NCBI GenBank assembly: GCA_028284005.1
Contig: JANQSO010000006.1
Coordinates: 124,001-188,000 of the forward strand
Direction: 5' to 3'
DNA: 64,000 nucleotides
From: Flavobacteriaceae bacterium
GTDB taxonomy: Bacteria; Bacteroidota; Bacteroidia; Flavobacteriales; Flavobacteriaceae
Part shown: positions 39,415 through 47,746 of the stretch, piece by piece
Numbering within the stretch: the stretch's first letter is position 1
Layout of the letters: every line of letters starts with the position of its first letter
Translations under genes and position numbers: made by a program
Notes under the pieces: generated by a model
The model's database searches: none
What the model was told of the DNA's origin: nothing
What the model saw: only the letters and a program-made list of their open reading frames with translations

Positions 39415-41460
39415 CTATTCGGGATATTCGACCCGTAAATGATAAATATTATTAAGTTTCTTTTTTAAGACCTTTTTTATAATTTGGATTTCCTTAAATG
39501 TAACATTGGCATTTAAAAATTGTCCCTGTTCCATTTGGCTATCGATGATCTTTTCCACAAAAGTGTCAATTTTACTTGATGTGGGGTCTTTTAAGCTTTT
39601 ACTCGCTGCCTCAACGCTATCCGCCATCATTAAAATTGCTGTCTCCTTTGAAAACGGAGTTGGCCCGGGATACCTGAAGTCTTTTGGGTCCGCATCATCA
39701 TTCATCTCTTTCTCCTTTTTATAGAAATAATATACCAGGCTTGTACCATGGTGCGTCCTTATAAAATCGATCACCCGGTCCGGTAATTTATTTCTACGTG
39801 CTATTTCTATTCCGTCGATAACGTGGTCGATTATTATTTTGGCACTTTCTTTTGGCGCCAATTCATTATGAGCATTGAATGAATTCACCTGGTTTTCTGT
39901 AAAATTGGTTGGATTTACCATCTTACCAATATCATGATACAGGGCCCCTACCCTAACCAGCATGGCATTTGCGCCAATCTCATTGGCCGCGGCTTCAGAT
40001 AAATTAGCAACATTAAGTGAATGATGAAAGGTGCCGGGAGCCTTATTGGAAAGCTCTTTTAACAATTTACTGTTTGTATCACTTAACTCCAGCAGTGATA
40101 CGTCAGACACTAACCCAAATACTTTTTCATATAAATAAATAAGGGGATGTGCGAATAAGGTCGCCAATCCGCAAAGAACAAAATACCCGAAGGTTTCCCA
40201 TTTCAGCACTTGAATATTTCCTTCCTGAATTAAAAAGAACGCAAAATACCCAACGATATAGATAAAGGTGATCTGCCCGACGGAGATAAAAAGATTCGCT
40301 CTTTTATATAGTTCTGAAACCGTCAATATAGTAACGATCCCTGCAATGATCTGTAGAAACAAGTATTCAAAACTATTAGGAACAATAAATCCCAAAAGCA
40401 ACAGGGTCAATACATGAACAAATAGTCCCAATCTGGGGTCAAAAAAAGCTTTGACCACCAAAGGCAAAATACATAGGGGAACAACATAAACATAGGCGGC
40501 GTCAAACTTTACAACGATCGTTGTCAGAAAGACCATCAATATCACATTAAAAAATATGAAAGTGACCTTAGTGTTATTTTTAAAAATTTCCGGGCGGTAC
40601 TTATTTAAGAACAGATACAACATTAAAAATACCAATGACACCAACATAGAATACCCAACCAATAACCAAACATAGTTGGATTCACTCCAAACCTGCGATT
40701 GGTATTCTGCTTTAAGCGAGTTAAGGATCTGAAACTTATCTCCTTCAACAACCTCACCTTTGGCTATAATTCGGCCTCCTTTCTCAATAATACCGCGATT
40801 GGGGTTTATGTTACTAATTTCACTTGCTACAGTTGCTTCGGTAAGTTTTATATCTAAGCTCACATTGGGATTTACCACCCTTACCAATAGTTTTTGCAGT
40901 AACTCCTCTATATCTTGTGTACCAAGTTCAGAAACCTTGACGTTTACCCTATTGCCAAGGTCCTCCTTTTTGAAAAGTTGAGAATATGTTATTTCTTCTA
41001 CTTCATTTCCTTTTTTCAGATATATTAATTTTTCTTCGGAATAAGGATGAATTTCATCAGTAACACCATTGGAATAAACTTCATCCAGTATAGTACTGCC
41101 CATATCTTTCGCTAAAGTTTCGGAAGTGCTGTACAGGCTGTCAATAAAAGTCTGTTCAAATAGCTCCAGGAATCTTTGCCTACTGCCTGCTGCTATGGCA
41201 GCATCATATTCAAAATAAGGTGTAGCATCAGCTTTTATAGCTTCCTTTTCTTTTTCTAGGGCATCTTTATCTTTCTTTATCGTAAAGCTAAAAGGAGCAT
41301 ATAAATTCTCATATTGCCAGGGCTTCCCTTTCTGAAAATTATATTTGAACTGACCTCCTTTAGGTAGCAAATAAATAATAAGTACCGTGGCGACGATAAA
41401 AAGAAATATCTTGTAAATAGTAGATTGATTCTTCGTTAAGAATGAAAAGAAATTGTTCAT
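39415..41460 (-). CDS. 7TM-HD family cyclic-di-AMP phosphodiesterase (PgpH-like)
   Basis: 681-aa membrane protein of the 7TMR-HDED type. It has a first membrane helix (~16-32), a large extracytoplasmic 7TMR-HDED domain (~50-255), about seven membrane helices (~262-448) and a cytoplasmic HD domain (~475-670). The HD domain carries H479/H480, the HDIGK metal site at 509-513 and THHGT further on. PgpH of Listeria, with this layout, hydrolyses c-di-AMP. A role in c-di-AMP breakdown here is by family. It has its own candidate promoter facing the thiolase gene. Confidence 0.88.
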   Translation of the reverse strand: MNNFFSFLTKNQSTIYKIFLFIVATVLIIYLLPKGGQFKYNFQKGKPWQYENLYAPFSFTIKKDKDALEKEKEAIKADATPYFEYDAAIAAGSRQRFLELFEQTFIDSLYSTSETLAKDMGSTILDEVYSNGVTDEIHPYSEEKLIYLKKGNEVEEITYSQLFKKEDLGNRVNVKVSELGTQDIEELLQKLLVRVVNPNVSLDIKLTEATVASEISNINPNRGIIEKGGRIIAKGEVVEGDKFQILNSLKAEYQSQVWSESNYVWLLVGYSMLVSLVFLMLYLFLNKYRPEIFKNNTKVTFIFFNVILMVFLTTIVVKFDAAYVYVVPLCILPLVVKAFFDPRLGLFVHVLTLLLLGFIVPNSFEYLFLQIIAGIVTILTVSELYKRANLFISVGQITFIYIVGYFAFFLIQEGNIQVLKWETFGYFVLCGLATLFAHPLIYLYEKVFGLVSDVSLLELSDTNSKLLKELSNKAPGTFHHSLNVANLSEAAANEIGANAMLVRVGALYHDIGKMVNPTNFTENQVNSFNAHNELAPKESAKIIIDHVIDGIEIARRNKLPDRVIDFIRTHHGTSLVYYFYKKEKEMNDDADPKDFRYPGPTPFSKETAILMMADSVEAASKSLKDPTSSKIDTFVEKIIDSQMEQGQFLNANVTFKEIQIIKKVLKKKLNNIYHLRVEYPE

Positions 41461-41477
41461 ATACGGAATTGTAAAAG

Positions 41478-41510
41478 TAAAGGTATAAATATCGGTCGAC
41501 TAATCCCAAA
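41478..41510 (-). promoter_or_regulatory. Candidate promoter of the 7TM-HD gene
   Basis: On the minus strand TTTG (41510-41507), a 21-bp spacer and TACCTTTA (41485-41478), one mismatch from TAnnTTTG, 17 bp before the ATG. Confidence 0.4.
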
Positions 41511-41526
41511 GCCCCGGCGATTAAAG

Positions 41527-41558
41527 ATTGATATTTCAGTTTTAAATATGTAAATTTG
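41527..41558 (+). promoter_or_regulatory. Bacteroidota-type promoter of the thiolase operon
   Basis: ATTG at 41527-41530, a 20-bp spacer and TAAATTTG at 41551-41558, a full match to TAnnTTTG. The ATG at 41629 lies 70 bp downstream. Confidence 0.5.
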
Positions 41559-41628
41559 CTCGACAAATTCGGATGTGATTTTAGCAAACGAACTATTCCA
41601 TTTAATCTAAAAATAATATAAAAATATA

Positions 41629-42807
41629 ATGAGTAAGGAAGTTGTAATTGTAGCTGCGGCAAGAACACCAATAGGAAGTTTTATGGGAAGTTTATCATCG
41701 ATAAGCGCGACCCAATTAGGATCTACGGCAATTAAAGGTGCTTTAGAAAAAATAAACCTTGACCCTTCATTGGTACAGGAAGTGTATATGGGTAATGTTG
41801 TTCAAGCCGGTGTGGGGCAAGCGCCCGCCCGTCAAGCTGCAATTGGAGCCGGTATACCAGATTCTGTCCCTTGTACAACTGTAAATAAAGTATGTGCCTC
41901 AGGAATGAAGGCAGTTATGAATGCTGCACAGACCATCGCCTTAGGTGATGCGGATATTGTAATTGCCGGAGGAATGGAAAGTATGAGCAATATTCCACAT
42001 TATGTACATATGAGGAACGGCCACAAATTTGGGCCCGCTTCACTGGAAGATGGAATGCAAAAGGACGGATTGGTAGATGCATATGATAAAAATGCAATGG
42101 GTGTTTGTGCAGACCTATGCGCTGTTGAATATGATTTCTCTCGTGAAGATCAGGATGCTTTTGCTATTCAGTCCTATAACAGGTCTGCAAAAGCGTGGGC
42201 CGAAGGTAAATTTACAAATGAAGTTGTTCCTGTTGAAGTACCTCAGCGACGAGGGGAACCCATAGTAGTTTCTGAAGACGAAGAATATAAGAATGTACGC
42301 ATGGAAAAAATTCCTGCTTTGCGTCCCGCTTTTACAAAAGAAGGTACCGTAACTGCTGCAAATGCTTCTACGATCAATGACGGTGCAGGTGCAATGGTAT
42401 TGATGAGTGCCGAAAAAGCCAGTGAACTGGGGATTACTCCCCTGGCAACTGTAAAGAGTTATGCAGATGCCGCGCATGAACCAAAATGGTTTACAACCGC
42501 ACCTTCAAAAGCCTTACCAAAAGCACTGGCAAAAGCCGGAATTACTCAAGATGATGTAGATTATTTTGAATTCAATGAAGCTTTTTCTGTAGTAGGCCTG
42601 GCCAATATGAAGATATTAGGATTGAACGATTCTAATGTAAATGTAAATGGCGGGGCAGTATCATTAGGACACCCCCTTGGCTGTAGTGGTGTTCGAATTC
42701 TAATTACATTATTGAATGTATTAATGCAAAACGATGCAAAAATAGGAGCCGCTGCTATTTGTAACGGAGGTGGTGGTGCTTCGGCAATGGTGATTGAAAG
42801 AAATTAA
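41629..42807 (+). CDS. Acetyl-CoA C-acetyltransferase (thiolase)
   Basis: 392-aa thiolase II that interconverts acetyl-CoA and acetoacetyl-CoA in fatty acid or ketone-body type metabolism. The three thiolase signatures are present: the active-site Cys in VNKVCASGMKAVMNAAQ near residue 88, NVNGGAVSLGHPLGCSGVRI with the catalytic His near 345, and CNGGGGASAMVIE with the second Cys near the C-terminus. Length is standard. The NlpC/P60 gene follows after 23 bp, a pairing often seen in flavobacteria. Confidence 0.95.
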   Translation: MSKEVVIVAAARTPIGSFMGSLSSISATQLGSTAIKGALEKINLDPSLVQEVYMGNVVQAGVGQAPARQAAIGAGIPDSVPCTTVNKVCASGMKAVMNAAQTIALGDADIVIAGGMESMSNIPHYVHMRNGHKFGPASLEDGMQKDGLVDAYDKNAMGVCADLCAVEYDFSREDQDAFAIQSYNRSAKAWAEGKFTNEVVPVEVPQRRGEPIVVSEDEEYKNVRMEKIPALRPAFTKEGTVTAANASTINDGAGAMVLMSAEKASELGITPLATVKSYADAAHEPKWFTTAPSKALPKALAKAGITQDDVDYFEFNEAFSVVGLANMKILGLNDSNVNVNGGAVSLGHPLGCSGVRILITLLNVLMQNDAKIGAAAICNGGGGASAMVIERN

Positions 42808-42830
42808 TCTATTTTTCTCAATCATTAAGA

Positions 42831-43580
42831 ATGAAATACGGCATTTGCAATCTAAGTATAGTACCCTTACGAGTTGAAACTTCAGACCAAAGTGAACTGG
42901 TAACCCAATTACTGTATGGCGAAGTCTTTAAGGTTTTGGAAAGTAGAAAAAAATGGAGCCGTATTCGGTTGAGTTTCGATGGTTACGAAGGATGGGTAGA
43001 CAACAAACAATTCTTGTTTGTGGCAGAAGGTGATTATAAAGAATTGAAGGATCAAACTCCCAGGTATTCGTCAGACCTGGTTGATTTTATTACAATACAC
43101 GACGGACAACTGCTCTCTATTTGTATGGGAAGTAATGTGAACGCATCTGCATACCTTGAGCATACTTTTGAAGGCAAATCTGTTTCTGCTAAACTTCCGA
43201 AAGAAAAACTTATTGAGACTGCATTGCTTTATCTAAACGCTCCCTATCTATGGGGAGGAAAAACACCTTTTGGTATTGATTGCAGCGGATTTACACAAAT
43301 GGTCTATAAATTAAATGGTTATAAACTATCCAGAGATGCAAGCCAACAAGCAACACAAGGTGAGCCTCTTAGTTTTATAGAGGAAAGTGAACCGGGAGAC
43401 CTTGCATTTTTTGACAATGCGGAAGGGAATATCATTCATGTAGGCATTATTATGAAAGATAATTATATTATTCATGCCCATGGTAAGGTACGTGTTGACC
43501 GGTTGGACCATACAGGGATCTTTAATTATGAAAAACGTTCCCATACACATAAACTAAGAGTTATAAAACGTATTATATAA
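42831..43580 (+). CDS. NlpC/P60 (C40) peptidoglycan hydrolase
   Basis: 249-aa protein with an N-terminal SH3b-like region (residues ~1-65: VFKVLESRKKWSRIRLSFDG, YEGWVDNKQF) and a C-terminal NlpC/P60 domain (~125-245). The catalytic triad is visible: Cys in GIDCSGFTQMVYK, His in NIIHVGIIM and a second His in YIIHAHGKVR. It cleaves gamma-D-Glu-diaminopimelate bonds in stem peptides. There is no clear signal peptide. That is odd for a wall hydrolase; it could act in the cytoplasm on recycled peptides or use another export route. Confidence 0.9.
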   Translation: MKYGICNLSIVPLRVETSDQSELVTQLLYGEVFKVLESRKKWSRIRLSFDGYEGWVDNKQFLFVAEGDYKELKDQTPRYSSDLVDFITIHDGQLLSICMGSNVNASAYLEHTFEGKSVSAKLPKEKLIETALLYLNAPYLWGGKTPFGIDCSGFTQMVYKLNGYKLSRDASQQATQGEPLSFIEESEPGDLAFFDNAEGNIIHVGIIMKDNYIIHAHGKVRVDRLDHTGIFNYEKRSHTHKLRVIKRII

Positions 43581-43610
43581 AAAAGCCTTCAACAATTTGA
43601 AGGCTTTTTT
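43579..43610. terminator. Bidirectional terminator between NlpC/P60 and TPR genes
   Basis: A perfect 14-bp stem (AAAAAAGCCTTCAA / TTGAAGGCTTTTTT) with a CAAT loop, overlapping the NlpC/P60 stop codon. Confidence 0.9.
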
Positions 43611-43636
43611 ACAGTAATAGAATTTTTAAAGAAAGC

Positions 43637-44908
43637 TTATTGCCCTCCTCCTTCTATCTCTGCTATCTTTGCTTTTAATACTTCTGCTTTAGCATCTTCT
43701 CCAACCTGTATATAGATATTCATAAGTGTCCTTTTGAAGTCTATATCTTCTGGACGTAATTCTACAGCTTTTTCCAAATACGGGATAGAACTTTTTTGAA
43801 TTTCCGTTAGTTTCGCTTTTAAAACATCATATCGCTTATAATCTGCATTAGAAGTACCCAAATTATTCATTTCTTCAACAATAGGTGGTTGTTGATCTAA
43901 GATCATGGAAGCAATATTGATCTGGGCCGCAACATAGGAAGGGTCAATTTCTATAGCCTTTGTATAATACTCCATTGCTTTCTCTATGTTCTTGCTTTTA
44001 CTACTCGTAACACCCAGGTTAAAATACAATTCAGGGTTATTAGGATCTTTACTTATCAATTCGGAGATCAATTCGTTGTAGCGTTCTGTATTACCCAATT
44101 GATAGTTTAGATCTGCTTCAACTCTCAATAACCTCGCATCGTTAGGATTTTTACTTCTTAACTGTTTTAAAAGTTCAAGAGCCCTACCATTATTTCCGGT
44201 TTCGGCATACAGAACGGTAAGGTCATTCAAAAAATCTTCCTGCTTCGAAGGCGAATTTCTCATTACTGGCTTTATATGCGTACCGGCTTTTATACGCAGG
44301 TCCCTTTCGGTCTTACTGTTAAAAGCCTCTTCTTTTCCGGTTTCCTTACTAGTGGCTATGTACTGCTTTTTAATATCTGTATATCCTATTTCTATCAACT
44401 TTTCATAATAGGATATAGAGGTTTCAAAATCTTTCCCATTTTTTGCGCTAATCGCCGCATTCGCTAAGAATATGGTATCACTCTTACTTACCTTATACAT
44501 CGCATAATACTTATCGGCTGCAGATTTATAGTTATTTGACCTGAAGTCTTTAATCGCACTGGATTCCATCTGCTGTTTTAAGGTAGCGACAGCATTTTCA
44601 TAACGGTTGTTTTTTGTCGCTTCAGGATCTATCTCAACTGCTTTTTGAAGGTCTTCGCCAGCCATGGATAATTTACTGAAGTCTGAAGTCAAATTATTTA
44701 TACGAGCTTCAGCCCTCGTTATATAGAAATTTACTTTTTGGTCTTTATCAGCACTGCCCAAAAGAGCTTCAGCCTGGCCCAATAAGGTCATCGCTTCAGT
44801 ATAATCTCCGGATCTAACAGCCTTTTCGGCCTTTTTGATTTCCTTTTTTTGCCCAAATGTAACAGCAGTAAGTAGCAATACTGCTATTATTAAAAACTTA
44901 TTTTTCAT
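43637..44908 (-). CDS. Exported tetratricopeptide-repeat protein
   Basis: 423-aa protein with a signal peptide (1-19, ending VTFGQ). It contains several TPR units, the clearest being PELYFNLGVTSSKSKNIEKA and YYTKAIEIDPSYVAAQINIA around residues 290-330, plus SIPYLEKAVELRPEDIDFKR near 375. Probably periplasmic and protein-binding; partners unknown. It lies 17 bp downstream of gyrA on the same strand, so it may share its transcript. Confidence 0.85.
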   Translation of the reverse strand: MKNKFLIIAVLLLTAVTFGQKKEIKKAEKAVRSGDYTEAMTLLGQAEALLGSADKDQKVNFYITRAEARINNLTSDFSKLSMAGEDLQKAVEIDPEATKNNRYENAVATLKQQMESSAIKDFRSNNYKSAADKYYAMYKVSKSDTIFLANAAISAKNGKDFETSISYYEKLIEIGYTDIKKQYIATSKETGKEEAFNSKTERDLRIKAGTHIKPVMRNSPSKQEDFLNDLTVLYAETGNNGRALELLKQLRSKNPNDARLLRVEADLNYQLGNTERYNELISELISKDPNNPELYFNLGVTSSKSKNIEKAMEYYTKAIEIDPSYVAAQINIASMILDQQPPIVEEMNNLGTSNADYKRYDVLKAKLTEIQKSSIPYLEKAVELRPEDIDFKRTLMNIYIQVGEDAKAEVLKAKIAEIEGGGQ

Positions 44909-44925
44909 TGTAATGGTTTTAATTT

Positions 44926-47484
44926 TTATTCGTTGTTATCGGTTGGTGTTTCATTATTATCAATAGTGGTGCCATTTTCTCCTTCTCCTGTTTCTTGAGC
45001 TTCGGAACTGATTTCATTTCCGTTTTCATCCAGCTCAACTTCATCTTCATCGTGCATTACTTTTGCGACTGCTGCAATGGCGTCATCTTCCCGTACTTTT
45101 ATTAAGCGTACACCCTGAGTTGCACGTCCCATTACTCGCAGGTCCTCAACGGCCATCCGGATAGCAATTCCGGATTTATTAATGATCATCAGGTCATCAG
45201 AATCACTAACATTCTTAATAGCCACTAATTTACCTGTTTTTTCAGTAACATTGATGGTTTTCACCCCTTTTCCGCCACGATTGGTAATTCTATAGTCTTC
45301 GATACTGGAACGTTTCCCATATCCATTCTCTGCAACTACCAAAATGTCAGATTCATGGTCTTCAACTGCGATCATTCCTACTACCTCATCATCTTTGTCT
45401 GCTAGTTTAATACCTCTAACTCCCGAAGCATTTCTACCCATGGGCCTTGTTTTTTCTTCTTCAAAACGAATGGCTTTTCCGGAACGAACAGCTAACATTA
45501 CCTGACTGTCACCTGTGGTAAGTTTTGCTTCCAGTAATTCATCATCTTCCTTAATGGTTATTGCATTGATACCATTGGTTCGGGGACGTGAATACTGCTC
45601 TAAAGGAGTCTTTTTCACTTGCCCCTTTTTAGTGGCCATTATCACGTAATGGTTGTTGATATAATCTTCATCTTTAAGGTCCTGAGTACAGATAAATGCT
45701 TTTACCTTATCCTCAGATTCAATATTGATCAGGTTTTGTATAGCACGTCCTTTTGAAGTACGGCCACCTTCAGGAATTTCAAAAACACGCATCCAGAAAC
45801 ATTTCCCTTTTTGAGTGAAGAACAACATATATTGGTGATTTGTCCCAACAAACAAATGTTCTAAAAAGTCCTCATTTCTTGTTGCGGAAGCCTTTTGACC
45901 AACACCTCCCCTGTTCTGTGTTTTATATTCGGTAAGTGAAGTTCGCTTAATATAGCCTGCATGAGAAATTGTAATAACAACTTTTTCATCTGCTATAAGA
46001 TCTGTAATACTAACATCTCCCCCTGCATATTCAATGACCGAACGACGCTCGTCACCATACTTATCCTTTATTTCTGCTAATTCTTCTTTAATGATATCCA
46101 TTCTACGCTCCTTCTTGGCAAGAATGTCTTTGTAGTCGGCAATAGTATTCATCAATTCTTCATACTCAGAACGTAATTTATCTTGTTCCAGTCCTGTTAA
46201 TTGACGCAAGCGCATCTCGACAATTGCTTTTGCCTGAATTTCTGAAAGCTCAAAAGCCTTGATTAGTTTTTCACGTGCCTCATCTGCATTTGAAGAAGCG
46301 CGAATGAGTTTAATCACTTCGTCAATATTATCTGAAGCAATGATCAACCCTTCCAGGATATGTGCACGTTCTTCAGCTTTACGCAATAGGTATTCCGTTC
46401 TGCGAACTACTACTTCATGACGGTGCTCTACAAAATAATGAATCAACTGCTTTAGGTTCAACATTTGCGGCCTTCCGTTTACCAGGGCGATATTGTTAAC
46501 ACTGAAGCTGGATTGAAGTGCTGTATATTTATACAACATATTCAATACAATATTTGGAATAGCATCTCTCTTTAAAATGTATACGATCCGCATTCCATTT
46601 CTGTCAGATTCATCACGTATGTTAGAGATTCCTTCAATTTTCTTATCATTGACCAAATCGGCAGTCTTTTTGATCATATCTGCCTTATTGACCTGATAAG
46701 GAATCTCACTGATTATAATACATTCTCTTCCATCGACTTCTTCAAAACTGGCTTTTCCTCTCATCACAACACGGCCTCTACCGGTATGGAAAGCATCTTT
46801 TACTCCTTCATAACCATAGATAACACCTCCCGTAGGGAAATCGGGCGCCTTTATATGCTGCATCAGCTCATCGATCTCTATATCATTGTTCTCAATATAA
46901 GCAACAGTTCCATCTATGACTTCAGAAAGATTATGCGGAGGCATATTTGTGGCCATACCCACTGCAATACCTGAAGCTCCATTGATCAATAATCCTGGCA
47001 CTCGTGTAGGTAATACCGTAGGCTCTTGTAGTGTATCGTCAAAATTAAGTTGATGGTCAACGGTCTCTTTGTCAATATCTGCCAGCATCTCTTCAGATAT
47101 CTTCTGCATTCGTGCTTCCGTATAACGCATTGCGGCAGGGCTGTCCCCATCAATAGAACCAAAGTTACCTTGTCCGTCTACGAGCATATAACGTAAGCTC
47201 CATTCTTGCGCCATACGTACCATCGCATCATAAACAGATGTATCACCATGCGGGTGATATTTACCCAATACTTCACCAACTATTCTTGCGGATTTTTTAT
47301 GAGCTCCAGTTGCTCTAACACCCAGTTCGTGCATTCCATATAATACACGTCTGTGAACAGGTTTCATACCATCCCTAACATCAGGTAGTGCACGCGACAC
47401 AATGACCGACATTGAGTAATCAATGTAAGCCGACTTCATTTCATCTTCAATGTTAATTGGGATCAATTTTTCGCCTTCAGCCAT
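44926..47484 (-). CDS. gyrA: DNA gyrase subunit A
   Basis: 852-aa type IIA topoisomerase subunit. The catalytic tyrosine is Tyr121 in [10 protein letters not shown]. The quinolone-resistance region reads [15 protein letters not shown], with Thr82 at the place of E. coli Ser83 and Asp86 at that of Asp87. The C-terminal domain contains a GyrA-box-like QNRGGVG near residue 528 and TNRGGKG further on, which separates it from ParC. The tail (last ~40 residues) is acidic and asparagine-rich. The start at 47484 gives [16 protein letters not shown], typical of flavobacteria. Confidence 0.97.
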   Translation of the reverse strand: MAEGEKLIPINIEDEMKSAYIDYSMSVIVSRALPDVRDGMKPVHRRVLYGMHELGVRATGAHKKSARIVGEVLGKYHPHGDTSVYDAMVRMAQEWSLRYMLVDGQGNFGSIDGDSPAAMRYTEARMQKISEEMLADIDKETVDHQLNFDDTLQEPTVLPTRVPGLLINGASGIAVGMATNMPPHNLSEVIDGTVAYIENNDIEIDELMQHIKAPDFPTGGVIYGYEGVKDAFHTGRGRVVMRGKASFEEVDGRECIIISEIPYQVNKADMIKKTADLVNDKKIEGISNIRDESDRNGMRIVYILKRDAIPNIVLNMLYKYTALQSSFSVNNIALVNGRPQMLNLKQLIHYFVEHRHEVVVRRTEYLLRKAEERAHILEGLIIASDNIDEVIKLIRASSNADEAREKLIKAFELSEIQAKAIVEMRLRQLTGLEQDKLRSEYEELMNTIADYKDILAKKERRMDIIKEELAEIKDKYGDERRSVIEYAGGDVSITDLIADEKVVITISHAGYIKRTSLTEYKTQNRGGVGQKASATRNEDFLEHLFVGTNHQYMLFFTQKGKCFWMRVFEIPEGGRTSKGRAIQNLINIESEDKVKAFICTQDLKDEDYINNHYVIMATKKGQVKKTPLEQYSRPRTNGINAITIKEDDELLEAKLTTGDSQVMLAVRSGKAIRFEEEKTRPMGRNASGVRGIKLADKDDEVVGMIAVEDHESDILVVAENGYGKRSSIEDYRITNRGGKGVKTINVTEKTGKLVAIKNVSDSDDLMIINKSGIAIRMAVEDLRVMGRATQGVRLIKVREDDAIAAVAKVMHDEDEVELDENGNEISSEAQETGEGENGTTIDNNETPTDNNE

Positions 47485-47746
47485 AAATATTTTCTTTTAC
47501 TTTTAGTAATTAAACTTAACGAGCAAGATACACTATTTTATAGGTTTTAACAGGGATTTAGGCACTCAAAATTAACGTTTTTATTAACAAATTTTTAGTA
47601 GTAAATCGTTAATAACTATCAGTGGTAAAGCTTTGATTTTAGTAAGTTTTTTTGTCCTTTTACTACTATTCTCGCAAATGGGGTATGGTTTTTGTCCCTT
47701 TTATAGGTAATTTTAGTATTTTTAATGTTTCCAGAAATTAAAATGT

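Noticed and set aside
44926-47484. ParC (topoisomerase IV) instead of GyrA
   Set aside because: The C-terminal domain has GyrA-box-like sequences (QNRGGVG, TNRGGKG) and the N-terminus is that of flavobacterial GyrA.
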